Both the position numbers and the translations under genes were made by a program. A stretch of 64,000 bases of DNA from Cryptomeria japonica (taxonomy: Eukaryota; Streptophyta; Pinopsida; Cupressales; Cupressaceae). The notes under the pieces are model-generated. The model had not been told where the DNA came from, did not search any database, and saw only the letters and a list, made by a program, of their open reading frames with translations. Each line of letters begins with the position of its first letter. Within the stretch, counting starts at the first letter, position 1. Location of the stretch: the NCBI RefSeq assembly GCF_030272615.1, contig NC_081407.1:140436897-140500896 (forward strand). The letters are read 5' to 3'. Of this stretch, positions 11,092 to 22,639 are shown piece after piece.

Positions 11092-14000
11092 ATGGCATCC
11101 TCCTCTGTACCTGAATTTATAGCAAACCCTACAATTGTGGAAGTAATCAAGCACCCTAGGCCTGTGTTTCAGCTAGTTCCCGAGATAGCAAAGAAGGATG
11201 ATAATGTAGGTGCTTTTTCCCAAATTACCAAAGGAGTTGTTTATGCAGAAGACCCTAGAATTTATATCCATTGCCATATAGAAGAATTAGGAGATGAAGA
11301 AATCAAGGATATGTACAAAATTGTTATCTGTGATGATTCCAGAAATGTGAAACCTGAACACCAAATTGTTGAAACCCTAGGATTCACTGAAATCCTCAGC
11401 ATTCCGGATTTCCCCAAAGAAGTCATTAGGATAGTATTGAGTAGACTACATGGTGCATTCTTTTGGCTTGATTTAGTTCATAAAATTCCAAGGAAGCTGT
11501 GAAAGTTGTAACAGGGTTACCCTCCACTGGTAACAGACCTGACAAGACAAAGAAGGTCTCAAATGACCTGGTAACAAAACTAACAGGTGCAACATCCGAT
11601 AAGAGATCATTAAGGGTTAATGATGTGACTGACATAAATGTAAGATTTGTTAGCATGATTTTAGGATATAAAGAAACTCATGCAAACCGACTGAACTCAG
11701 TTTCCAGCTTATGCATAAAAAGTGCACATGACATGATTAAGGACAATGTGAAGATTGATGTATGTGAGTGGTTAAAAGATGAATTGATTGATAATTTAGG
11801 AAAGATCAAGAAGGATAAGAAAGGGACATTTAGGTTTGGCAACTTACTTGTATGTCTAATGCTACATATAACCAAACAGGTTCCCGATATAGGCAACAAG
11901 AACCTTGGATTTGACATACCGGTAGGAAAACAGTTAGCTGATCTATTTAACAATATGGGTGAAAACAAGGAGAAGAATATCAATGAATATTTTCTAGCAC
12001 TAAAGGCCAGAATGAACACCAGAGTCAGACTATCTCAGGAAATTGTGAATAAATACAAGGATGACATATGTTTTGTAATTAAGAAAGATGAGATCTAGAT
12101 GGAAGCAGCGATCCCAAGAACAATCTGAGTTACTGAAATGCGCTATGAGATTGATGACCACATGATTGAAACATATGCTAAAGCCCTTCTGGAAGCACCC
12201 AAGGAACCAAAGGAAGAAGTATTTGGCAATGCAGAAACAATTGAGAGTCAAATTTAATCCAAAAAGAGAGTAAAGAAAGTTGAAGCAACTGTGAGGAGAG
12301 GCTCAAGACAGGGAAAGGCCATCAAAGAAGATGTACTGGAACAAACCGGTATGAATGAAGATGAGTTGGAGGCATTACAACCTGAAACTCACCTCTCACC
12401 GGTAGCCACTTCCTCTGAAAGTGATATGCCTGCAGCATTCAAGAGAGTTGTAAGGAAAAGAGAACCTTCATTGGTATCCACCCCTTCATTGAGAAAAACC
12501 AAGCAAAAACAACAGGCAGTGAGGGCCCTGGTCAAAAGGATAACTCCTAAGAAGAAGAAATTGACACCAAAGAAAAAGACACAAAAAAATATTGCTCTGA
12601 TTGATAGACTGTTAGATGAGATCACAGAAGAGGGAAAACTCAAAAACATCAACAGACTATATGACTCACTATCGGTTGATGATAAAGAACAGGTTGAAAA
12701 CAATGTTATTTTACACTTGGATATGTATAAGAAGTTCTTAATGGAAGTTGTAGATGAACTACCAAGTGAACTATTTAAGAGATTGGAAGTAAGGAGACAA
12801 GCTATTGTAGAGCTTGATAAAAAGATAAAAGTTGAAAAATTACTTGTTGTCTACCCAGTCAACTCTCCAAAAGAAATAGATGATCTGATTGCGGAAGCCA
12901 ACCAGTCAGTATTCTCTACTGCACACTGACATATTGCACTAATGGTAGGAAGAATAAATGAGGTTGCAGAAGAAACTGCTAACGGATGGGATATATTCCT
13001 TGTGGAGAAGGAAAAATAGGAAGAGTACAGAAACCCCAAGCCAATCAAAGTTTATCAAAAGGACAAAGATAAGGGTAAAGGCAAGATTGGTGGTCCTCCA
13101 AGTTTAAAGATAACTAATAATTTAACCCCACCACCTCAAAGTACTCCACCGGTAGCAACAACTGAAGACCAACCGACAGATGACAGTATGGATATATCAC
13201 AAGAGGATATTAATCCTAACTCTAAGGTACTATACACTGTGGATGTTGATACTCAGAAGGTCAACATTGTGGTAGATAAAGACACAACCGGTAAAATAGA
13301 TATGGCTAGTAAGCCACTGGTAATTGACAATACTGATAACACACAAGAGAAATCGACAGATGATGACACAGGGAAACAGGCAGAGACACAAACTGAAACC
13401 CAAATAGAGCAACAAACAGAACAACAGGCTGAGCAACAGGCTCCAGAACAACAAAATGTAAATGCAGAATCAGTGTCATCGACATCTAATGAACCTGGTA
13501 AACAATTGCTTAAGGAAATGGAAACACAGATTGACCTACTAGAGGTCACTACTAGCAAGGATAGTGCTCCCACTGATGGAATTCAGTATGTTGGTTCCTC
13601 TTCTACAACATTCAAATCAACCAATGTAACTGAAGTTCTTTTAGATTCTTTGAAGAAAATAATAGATTGTAGTTCACAGGCTTATAAATCTATAGATGAC
13701 ACAATCCCAATTTTGAAAATGATAGCTCCTAAATGCAATATAGATAATAAGAATTCTTTAAGTCAACTTGACACCTTGTCTAAGTATATTACTGACAACA
13801 CAGTGACAGTCGAGCAAATAAAGGAAGATGCATTCAAAGAGAAGTTGGAAAAAGAAAAACAAAAATTCTTTGAGGATCAAATAAAGAAGTGTAAAAGGGA
13901 ATTTGACACACTTCTACTAGAACTTTGCAGCACACTAAAGGAATTCAAAACCTTGTATAGAGCCACTTGCAAGACAAAATTTTTGACAATTGACATTAAC

Positions 14001-14390
14001 AGGAAAATGAGCAAAACACAGGAGGAAATCAATAAGCTAGCTGAAAATTTTGTTAATTCATCTGATTCATTAACAAGTTTTGGGAAAAAGATAATAGGTT
14101 TTGAGGAAGAGCTACTAAAGTTAGAAAGAGAAAAGGAGATAATAAAAAGCAAGGCTAAGGAACTGAAATGGAAATTAAGTCCAAAGTTGGACTATTTAGC
14201 TTGTTTGAGGAAGGAAGTATCTGAAGCATTAGTACAGGGATAGAAAACACTGGTAGAGCAAATGCAATACCTCATCGATACAGTTCAAAGAACCGATGCA
14301 GCAATAAAAGACAGTAAAAAGTTTCTTGAAAGTTTAAATTTAATTTTGGCAGATCTTTTTCAAATTGTAACCACCCTGTTACAAGGTTGA
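11092..14390 (+). pseudogene. Element C ORF2: unrecognised protein of about 1100 codons (broken)
   Basis: I do not recognise this protein. From ATG 11092 the frame runs to about 11500, where one missing base shifts it. From there a single frame continues to TGA 14388-14390, apart from stops at 12096 (TAG), 12126 (TGA), 12255 (TAA), 12927 (TGA), 13017 (TAG) and 14241 (TAG). All but one of these clearly fit CGA, CAG, CAA or TGG origins. Layout: a folded-looking N-terminal domain (11092-12095, with G-A-F-F-W-L-D-L and the block F-R-F-G-N-L-L-V-C), then a strongly basic Lys-rich stretch at about 12480-12600 (possible nuclear signal), an acidic/Gln-rich linker (13370-13460), and a long coiled coil (about 13800-14350). 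No membrane segment is evident. The N-terminal part weakly recalls plant transposon-associated domains, but I would not assign it. It could be a captured host gene or an env-position ORF kept after loss of pol. Confidence 0.6.
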
Positions 14391-14441
14391 GATAGGAAAA
14401 CATACTCTATTGAAACTTTGACAACCTTTTTCATTGATGTC

Positions 14442-14584
14442 AAAGGGGGAGTAGTGGTATGAGAAAATAATCAGGTAAAGACTCATCTGCTCAGGGGGAG
14501 TTCACACATTTTTGGTTCACATATTTTTGGACACAATTTATGGATTTTCTCATGAGTGTTGCCATCAATGCCAAAGGGGGAGAT
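14442..14584 (+). other. Polypurine tract of element C with extra upstream copies
   Basis: The functional tract AAAGGGGGAGAT is at 14573-14584, directly before the 3' LTR. Related boxes AAAGGGGGAG at 14442-14451 and CAGGGGGAG at 14492-14500 precede it. Several polypurine boxes before the 3' LTR are typical of Sirevirus-type copia elements. Confidence 0.8.
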
Positions 14585-15401
14585 TGTTGGCAAATGCACA
14601 CTCCAATGAGACATTGTAGGTGATTGAAGGTTTTGTCATTGATGGCAACCTTACAATCCTATGACACTAGCAAGGCAATCCACCAACATCAACAAGATCA
14701 GATTCTACATTGGCACTCAGACTATCGGTACCGGCAGTAAAAGGAAGCATACCGACACAGGAAGCTGACAAGAATTTTATTGTTAATATATTTTGTTTAT
14801 TATTGTAAGAACATTGTAAGCCAACTTGGCATGATGTAAAATGACTCCTATATAAGAGAGATCATTGTAGAACATTGAATGAATGCACGGATAATTATGG
14901 ATGAATGTAATTAGGCGAAATAAGGCTGTCCTATTGTGCGAATTATAGGTTAAGGGTTTATGTAAGAAGCGGAGCTATAAACCGGTACTGGATCTGACAT
15001 AGTAGATGCTATTTTGAAGCAGTACAAGACATTGGATTTATATAATCCATTTTGTAAGTCAATGAGACTTCCATTCTGAGTAGTGAGCTCTAGGCACTGG
15101 GCCTTCCTGCATGTGCAGGCCCCTCTTGTAACAGTAATATTCTCTTATTGGTCAGTAAGTGAATATTGTGGGTCACAAATCCCACCGAGGTTTTTCCCAC
15201 ACCGAGTTTCCTCGTTAAAATATTGTGTTATGGTGTGTTTTTCACGTGGTTGGTTCTATCTCTGTTTATTGCATTATTTTCTATTTACCGGTACACAGTT
15301 TTAACTTGCTCTACATGTTTTAAATTAAGAAATTCTAAATACCGGTTAGATACTGATTCACCCCCCCCCTCCCCTTCTCAGTATCTATGAGAATCCTAAC
15401 A
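14585..15401 (+). repeat. 3' LTR of element C
   Basis: TGTTGGCAAATGC to AATCCTAACA, 817 bp, followed by the AGGAT target duplication. The TATATAA box is at 14849-14855 and the C-run is shorter than in the 5' LTR. Confidence 0.93.
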
Positions 15402-17067
15402 AGGATAAGACTTCTTATGAGTACTGGACTGACAAGACACCAGTGGTAACCTACTTTAGAGTGTTTGGTAGTAAATGTTACATCAAGAGGAGTGAACATC
15501 AGAGCAAGTTTGATGCTAAATGTGATGAGGGAATATTCCTAGGATATTCCACCAAGAGTAAAGCTCTCAAATGCTTCAACAATAGGACTCAGAGAATTGT
15601 TGAAAGCATCAATGTTAGGGTTGATGAAAACTCTGGGAAACTTGAAGAAACTGATAGTGAGCAAGTAGGAGATGAACCGGTAGCAACCTTCTGGGAACTG
15701 GTTGCAAATCAACCCAGTACCAGTAATTGTGCTCCTACACCAGTGGATGTTGATGCTGATGAAGATGAGGATGAAGAAGATAAGCAAGAGGAATCTTTTA
15801 AGAACATACCTAGATATGTCAAACTCAATCATGATCCAAAGCAGATCATAAGAGACAAAGATGCAGGAATTCTTACAAGAAGAAAGGTAAGAGAAAGCTC
15901 ATGTATGATCTCTGAATTTGAGCCTAAATCATTCAAAGAGGCACATAAAGATGAAGACTGGATCAAGGCAATGGAGGAAGAACTTGACCAGATAGAAAAG
16001 AATGGTACATGGTCTTTGGTACCCAAACCTGAGCATAAAAATGTCATTGGAACCAAATGGGTTTTCAGAAACAAGCTAAATGAGGATGGCACAGTGGTAA
16101 GGAACAAAGCCAGACTAGTGTGTAAAGGATATGCCCAAGAAGAAGGAGAAGACTATGGAGAAACCTTTGCTCCAGTAGCAAGATTGGAAGGAGTGTGTAT
16201 GCTTCTTGCATATGCAGCTTTTAAAGGATTCAAGGTATACCAAATGGATGTAAAATCTGCATTCCTAAATGGAATACTTGAAGAGGGGGTGTATATAGAG
16301 AAACTAGTTGGGTTTACTCTATCAGAAGACAGTGACATGGTGTTTAGGCTACATAAAGCCTTGTATGGACTAAAGAAAGCACCAAGAGCATGGTATGAAC
16401 ACTTGCATTCCCATCTTGTGAAGTTTGGATTTGAAAGAACAAGTGAAGATAGAAATATCTACTTGAAATCAGAAGGAGATCAGATTCTGATCAGCGAAGT
16501 ATTTGTTGATGACATCATCTTTGGAGGAGATGACAAGATGAGTCATGATTTTGCAGATGAGATGAAAAAGGAGTTTCAGATATCACTAATGGGGGAGATT
16601 AAGTTATTCATTAGACTACAGATTCAACAAATGAAAGATGGAATCTTTATCACTCAGTCCAAGTATGTCAAAGAAGTGTTGAAGACTTTTGGCATGGAAG
16701 ACAAAAAACCGGTTGGTACACCGATGGTGACCGGTTGTAAGCTATCAAAAGAAGATGACTCAATGGTGGTAAATGAGAAGGATTATTGATCAATGATTGG
16801 TAAGTTGCATTATGTAGTGCATAGTAGACCGGACATTGCACATGCAGTGGGTATTACCACTCGGTTTCAACAAAGCCCAAGAGAATCCCACTTGGTAGCA
16901 GTCAAACAGATTCTTAGATATCTGAAGGGAACTATTGAATATGGGTTATGGTATCCATACAATAATGATTTCAACCTGAAAGTATTCACAGATGCTGATT
17001 GGGCTGGTAATGTAGATGACCGGAAGAGCACAACCGGTGGTGCATTCTTTCTCGGTGGTAGACTGGT
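15402..17067 (+). pseudogene. Element B pol, integrase C-terminus to RNase H (truncated)
   Basis: An open frame of about 450 codons (15407-16789) holds the end of integrase (F-G-S-K-C-Y-I-K-R, G-I-F-L-G-Y-S-T-K), an acidic linker, and a copia reverse transcriptase. In the RT, D-V-K-S-A-F-L-N-G is at about 16246, Y-G-L-K-K-A-P-R-A-W-Y near 16363, and the catalytic F-V-D-D at 16502-16513. A TGA at 16787 precedes the RT-RNase H connection (S-M-I-G-K-L-H-Y). RNase H begins (D-A-D-W-A-G-N at about 16993), and the element ends at 17067 after G-G-A-F-F-L-G-G-R-L, where E continues with V-S-W. The catalytic block is intact but the gene lacks its end and 3' LTR. Confidence 0.88.
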
Positions 17068-17080
17068 AATGTGTGCATGA
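17068..17080. other. Filler at the inverted junction of elements B and D
   Basis: Thirteen bases (aatgtgtgcatga) match neither B nor D family sequence. To the left, B reads normally into RNase H; to the right, D begins within reverse transcriptase on the opposite strand. Short filler at a truncated-to-truncated joint is typical of end-joining repair. An assembly error is the alternative. Confidence 0.6.
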
Positions 17081-19249
17081 ACTTGTTCTTTCAAGTCCAA
17101 TCTTCACAAGATGGGAATGCAAGTGTTCATACCATGCTCTAGGTGCCTTCTTTAGTCCATACAAGGATTTATGTAGCCTACACACCATGTCACTATCTTC
17201 TGATAGGGCAAACCCAACTAGTTTCTCTATATACACCTCCTCTTCAAGTATTCCATTTAGGAATGTAGATTTTACATCCATTTGGTATACCTTGAATCCT
17301 TTAAAAGATGCATATGCATGAAGCATACACACTCCTTCCAATCTTGCTACTGGAGCAAAGGTTTCTCCATAGTCTTCTCCTTCTTCTTGGGTGCATCCTT
17401 TACACACTAGTATGGCTTTGTTCCTTACCACTGTGCCATCCCCATTTAGCTTGTTTTTGAAAAACCCATTTGGTTCTGATGACTTTTTTATGCTCTGGTC
17501 TAGGTACCAAAGACCATGTACCATTCTTTTCTATCTGGTCAAGTTCCTCCTCCATTGCCTTGATCCAGTCTTCATCTTTATGTGCCTCTTTGAATGATTT
17601 AGGCTCAAATTCAGAGATCATACATGAGCTTTCTCTGACCTTTCTTCTTGTAAGAATTCCTGCATCTTTGTCTCCTATGACTTGCTTTGGATCATGATTG
17701 AGTTTAACATATCTAGGTATGTTCTTAAAAGATTCCTCTTGCTTTTCTTCTTCATCCTCATCTTCATCAGTATCAGCATCTGCTAGTGTAGGAGCACAAT
17801 TACTAGTACTGGGCTGATTTGCAACCGGTTCCCAGAAGGTTGCTACCGGTTCATCTCCTACTTGCTCACTGTCGGTTTCCTCAGGTTTCCTAGAGTTTTC
17901 ATCAACCCTAATATTGATGCTTTCAACAATTCTCTGAGTCCTATTGTCGAAGTATTTGAGAGCTTTACTCTTGGTGGAATATCCTAGGAATATTCCCTCA
18001 TCACATTTAGCATCAAACTTGCTCTAATGTTCACTCCTCTTGATGTAACATTTACTACCAAACACTCTAAATTATCTTACCACTGGTGTCTTGCCAGTCC
18101 AGTACTCATAAGGAGTCTTATCCTTTCCCTTTTTGATGAGTACCTGGTTCATTGTGTACACTACAGTGCTCACTGCTTCTTTCCAAAAGGTGTGAGTGAC
18201 CTTTCCTTGGATCAACACAGTTCTAGCCGCTTCAACCACAGTCTGCTAGGCCATTCTTCTTTGGAGTCCAGGGAGCAAACAATTGCCTCTTGATGTTGTT
18301 CTCTTCACAATATTTGTTGAATTCACCGGAAGTGAACTCCCCTCCTTGATCAGTTCTAAGGCAATTGATTCTTCTACCACTTTCCTTTTCTACCAGTGCT
18401 CTGAACGCTTTGAACTTTCCAAAGGCTTCAGATTTGTCCTTCAAGAATGTGACCCACGTCATTCTTGAGCAATCATCTGTAAGGATCATAAAATACCTAT
18501 CTCCCTGCACACTCCTAGTTTTCATAGGACCACACAAATCAGTATGCACAAAATCAAGTAAGTTGTCCCCAATGAAAGATTTACCTTTGAAGGTTGAGGA
18601 AGACATTTTCCCCAGTTGACATTCTCTGCACAAAGGATTTTCCGGTTTGCTCAGCATCGGTAGTCCTCTAATTGCTTTGATCTTACTAGCCTTTATTATG
18701 TTATCAAAGTTTACATGGCAGAGTCTCCTATGCCATATCCAGCTATCATCAAACTTAGCCATAAGACATGTACTTATACTTGCATTTAGCTTAAAAAGGT
18801 TACCTTTGGTCTGCATATCGGTGGCCATCAATTCACCATTCTTTCCTTTGATTTTTCACACTCCATTTTTTAATTCCAGAGTGAGTCCATTGTCATTCAG
18901 CTGGGCAACACTCAATAGATTGTGTCTGAGACCTTCCACCCAATACACATTGTCAGCACTGCTCTTTCCATTCAGAGAGATGGACCCTCTTCCTTTGACC
19001 ATACATGGTGCATCATTACCAAAGTGAACCACACCACCATCATATTCTTCCAAAGATAGAAACTTACTCTGGTCACAAGTCATATGGTGAGAACACCCAT
19101 TGTCAATAATCCACTCATTGGAATTATCAAAGTGGGAGACAAGAGCCTTCTTGTCTGACACATCTTCCTTTACTGTAACAAACACAATATCTTCATTCTC
19201 TTCATCTTCTAATTCCTCATCTGTGACACCTTCATCAACTGCTACAAAA
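17081..19249 (-). pseudogene. Element D pol: protease, integrase, start of reverse transcriptase (truncated)
   Basis: The protease core at 19078-19110 reads I-I-D-N-G-C-S-H-H-M-T, with Asn for the usual Ser. GAG-pre-integrase (W-H-R-R-L-C-H-V-N) is near 18700-18740. Integrase shows H-T-D-L-C-G near 18530 and L-R-T-D-Q-G-G-E-F near 18350. The region around 18238-18300 is disturbed (the B copy reads Q-N-G-L-A-K-R-N; here a stop follows N-G-L-A). Reading continues in other frames through the linker (17400-17621) to RT (17081-17524), with D-V-K-S-T-F-L-N-G and Y-G-L-K-K-A-P-R-A-W-Y. It ends before the F-V-D-D motif, so it could never have made a working RT in this form. Confidence 0.85.
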
Positions 19250-20119
19250 TAGTTTCTCCGGTTTCCTTCTTTGAATTTCTTGAACCTTTCCGGTTTGTCC
19301 TTGTTGTCACCATTAGGATAGTTAATAGCAATATGTCCTATCCGGTTACAAGAAAAGCATTTCAAAGGGAGATTACCTCTGTATTTACCAGTTCCCTTAG
19401 GAAGTCTCTTGGCAAGAAGAGCTTCAAATTCCATCAGAATCTCCTCATCATCCATTTCTCTGCTCTATCTTGGTTCATCGTTGGTGTAGTAGAAGCTCTA
19501 AAAGCTGATTCAGTCTTTTGAACACTGCCATCAAAACTATTTAGCTTAAAGGCTGTTAATTTTGCAATGATGGAGTCTAGGGATACCTTAGTCTTGTCTA
19601 TTGATCTCAACTTCTGAATAGAAGCAACCCTTATTGCATAGACCGGTAATAAGGATCTCAAAACTTTTCTTACCATAGTGGAATCTTCCATTTTACCACC
19701 TGCACTCTTGATATCTCCAACAACAGTTTTGATTCTTATTCCATATTGTTGAATGGCCTCACCTTCAACCATTTGCATGTCTTCAAACTTCCCTCTAAGG
19801 CTTTCTTCCTTAGCTTTTTTTACATGCTCATCACCACCATAGATATTCTCAAGAGTATCCCATACTTCTTTGGGATTTTCTTTATCCTGGACATCAATAA
19901 GCTCAATGTCCGATAAACTGCTGATTAGGGCTTCCATGACTTGCCCATCTCCTGAATTTCTCTCTTTTGATCATCGGTAAGAATACCAGTAGGGATAACA
20001 TAAGCATTCTCAACATAGCTCCAGTGTTGAGCACCCATGCTTCTGATATATATCTTCATTCTGTCCTTCCATATTTTAAAGTTGTCTATGTTGAACTTTG
20101 GACCTTCCCTCTTCATCAT
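19250..20119 (-). pseudogene. Element D gag (broken)
   Basis: The ATG at 20119 (second at 20116) gives the same start as element B. Frames change near 19930 and 19450, so gag is in three pieces. The knuckle at about 19315-19365 reads C-F-S-C-N-R-I-G-H...Y: the last Cys is Tyr, a single G-to-A change. D keeps Gln-Gln where B has two stops, and Arg where B has TGA, which shows the ancestral codons of the family. Confidence 0.84.
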
Positions 20120-20176
20120 TACAATAAGATCTTTCCCTCAAGCGGTTAAGCTTACAACACAGAGGACCTGGAGGAC

Positions 20177-20188
20177 GCTCTAATATCA
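20177..20188 (-). other. Element D primer binding site (tRNA-iMet, mutated)
   Basis: On the minus strand it reads TGATATTAGAGC, two transitions away from TGGTATCAGAGC. It is two bases inside the LTR end. Confidence 0.85.
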
Positions 20189-20190
20189 AA

Positions 20191-21783
20191 TGATAACTCA
20201 ATGATGAATAGTGAGTACCAAACCGGTAGTGAGAGGGGGGGGGGTGAATCAGTACAAGCACAAAAATTTTCCCGAACTGGTTTGACTGCAAACATTGAAC
20301 TTGACTGACAATCACTAACACCGGTCTGAACCAGATTACTACTAGTTAAACACAATGCAACAGAGAAAGACATAAACCGGAAACACTTGTCTTTCCACAC
20401 AACTTACACCTTCATTTCCACTTTATCCTTATGCATAAACAAATAATCTATCATCAGAGATACAATAATGTACTAGCATAACATGATTCACCACTTGACA
20501 AAATATAACAAAGCATCACATGAAAGAGGCATCACACATGACACACATATTTTTCACGTGGAAACCCAATTGGGAAAAACCACGGTAGGGATGAATACCC
20601 ACAAGTTGTTTTTGAACTCTTTAGAAGTCTACTCTGTTAGGAGCTTAGTCTGGTTAAAGACTATTACAATAGGTTCTGTTAGGAACTGATCCTGTTAGGG
20701 ATCACTCAGTTAAGGGATGGCTAGAATACTCGGTTAAGGCCTTGTTAGAGGTTACCTTGTTAGAGGATTTTATGAACTCAATGGGCTTGAGTCACCCTGT
20801 TAAAGGATTTACAACAAGTTAAATAAAGCTACCCGGTTAAGGGATTTTCCAACTGTTGAAGTGGTTAAAGATCAACAGGTATTACAATGATCTGATAATA
20901 GCACTCAAATGCCAATGCAGATCCGCTTTAGTTCCTTCCTTCTGCACACACACTATGCAGGTATCAATCCACTTATCTGGTCTAGAAAGAATCACGTATC
21001 TCTGCACTTAGATACACACACACCATTTGCCAACAACCTCAGTATGAAATACAACATCGATCTTATAGGAAACAGATAGGTCGGTAGCAAAAACCCTAAA
21101 CCCTAAACTTTTAGGTTAAGCAATTTAGGCGGTTCAATCTCGACCATTGAACACTTTGCATTTGAATACAATGATCTTGAACAGATCTCAAGATATTCTC
21201 CATCGTTCATTCTTCACCGCTTCATGGAGGCGATAAACCATCACGCTTTCTCCACTGTTTACAAGGACTTCGCACATTCCCAAGGTAGATAGGATCAATC
21301 TCCTTCATGCAAGATCCTTCACGCGCACAAGGCTGACATGGCAAGACGATCTGATCTCTATCATAATGCTAACTCATCACATAATTCCATCGGTTGAATC
21401 ACACAGGCTTTGGAACACTTAAACCGAAAACCCTGAAGCTAAGACTACCAACCGGTAGTCATACCATATTAAACCTTAATAGAAAACATTCCATATGTCG
21501 GTTCACATTACATCATACCGGTTCTCCTGAACAAGCATACCGCTTCTCCTTCTGCACATATACCGGTTCACAACATTATACCGGTTCACTTTGCTAGTTG
21601 CTTAACCGGTTCGCTCTGCAGCATATTGCCGATTCACTCTCCAACATATTGACATCAATGAACATAATATCATCATGTCAAGCTGCTTAACCGGTAATTG
21701 CCTAACCGGTTCACTCTCCAACATATTGACATCAATGACAACATAATATCATCATCTCAACATACTCTACACAAATGCCAATA
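20191..21783 (-). repeat. 5' LTR of element D
   Basis: It is 1593 bp and related along its length to the B and E LTRs. On the minus strand the outer end reads TATTGGCATTTG rather than TGTTGG, so the terminal TG has become TA. The inner end is GAGTTATCA as in B. The C-run motif lies at about 20229-20250. Near the outer end (21600-21740) the block with ttaaccggttcactctccaacatattgac occurs twice, accounting for the extra length relative to B. Confidence 0.83.
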
Positions 21784-22600
21784 GAGTGAAGGTTGTCTTA
21801 TTTCCTAGATGCTTGTTCATGAAGTCTTTAGGAGGTCTTCAGTCATTCATCTTCAATGTCACCTTGTGATTGAGCTTTATCCATGGTTGTGTAGAGGTTT
21901 GACTATTGAGTCTTGTTACTCAAAGTCTATTAATTGCTATCTCTCACACATTAATCAACCGCCCTAAGTCATTTCAGATTCCTAGTTGGTCATGTGGCTA
22001 GTGAAAAATCCAATATTCTGCTTCAGCGCTACTGTAATTGTCATACCCAATTAGGTTTCATTACTTACAAGTAAAGGCAAGAAAATTTTTAAAAAAAATT
22101 ATGTCAATATCCATCTCAAGGAAAAATAGCATAGATATATAACTGAAATATCATGCAAAAAAGTGCAATAAAATCTTGAATAAGGGAACATGTGAATAAC
22201 TCCATCAGGGCTATGGACGCCTGCTAGCAACAGAGCAATATTTGAGATATTACGGTGTATAACCTCATCAGATCCTTAAAAGCTTGCTGGCAGCAAGGCT
22301 CTATCCAGATTGCTTTTGAAGTCAAAATAACTCACGTAGCTAGCCACATAGGATTCCAAGGGTATATAATGGTTATAAGCGTAGGAATAAACTCAAGTGC
22401 ACACACATGGGCAAAAGAAGACCAAAGTTTCAAGAATTGATGGAGAAGTTTTCCACACCTCCATTCATAAATATTGGTTACATAGTGTGTTAGGTTGGGT
22501 GGTCTAAAGGTTTTATGAGAACAGATTGAACTCCTATCTCTAAAATGTTTCACACCTTTAATCCGATTAGTGCATTTCAGAATGAAAGACACACACAATC
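21784..22600. other. No gene seen; unassigned DNA right of element D
   Basis: No coding region is supported. The stretch 22180-22290 (gggaacatgtgaataactcc and following) matches 33790-33914 in inverted orientation. The rest is unassigned and could be the damaged left part of element H or older host DNA. Confidence 0.4.
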
Positions 22601-22639
22601 ATCCTTGTTTGAATAGGAATTGCATCCTCATCATGCATC

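Larger units (their letters stand above)
8757..15401 (+). mobile_element. Element C: LTR retrotransposon lacking pol, with gag-like ORF and a long unknown ORF2
   Basis: This is a complete insertion: LTRs 8757-9578 (822 bp) and 14585-15401 (817 bp), and target duplication AGGAT at 8752-8756 and 15402-15406. The initiator-Met primer site is at 9581-9592 and the polypurine tract at 14573-14584. About 5 kb of internal DNA holds a gag-like ORF with four CCHC knuckles and a second ORF of about 1100 codons. I see no protease, integrase, reverse transcriptase or RNase H, so it must depend on another element, most likely a Sirevirus-like copia with matching LTR ends. It is inserted in integrase of element B. 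A solo LTR related to it lies at 26358-32040. Confidence 0.9.
5134..17067 (+). mobile_element. Element B: Ty1/copia (B/D/E family), split by C and truncated in RNase H
   Basis: Layout: 5' LTR 5134-6641, primer site 6644-6655, gag-pol from 6713. Coding is interrupted by element C (8757-15401 plus one AGGAT copy) and resumes at 15407. Removing C restores the reading K-D / K-T-S-Y-E-Y-W in the same sense, confirming a simple insertion. The element stops abruptly at 17067 inside RNase H, with no 3' LTR, at the junction with the inverted copy D. Stops and one frameshift make it non-coding. Elements D and E are relatives, as their LTRs and coding blocks show. Confidence 0.9.
17081..21783 (-). mobile_element. 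Element D: inverted, truncated copy of the B family
   Basis: On the minus strand: 5' LTR (20191-21783), primer site, gag, protease, integrase and reverse transcriptase up to Y-E-H-L-H-S-H-L-V-K, where it stops at 17081. The end corresponds to about position 16443 of element B. It lacks the RT catalytic block, RNase H, polypurine tract and 3' LTR. Together with B it forms a tail-to-tail inverted repeat. No target duplication joins the outer ends (taacc left of B, gagtg right of D). Confidence 0.88.
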
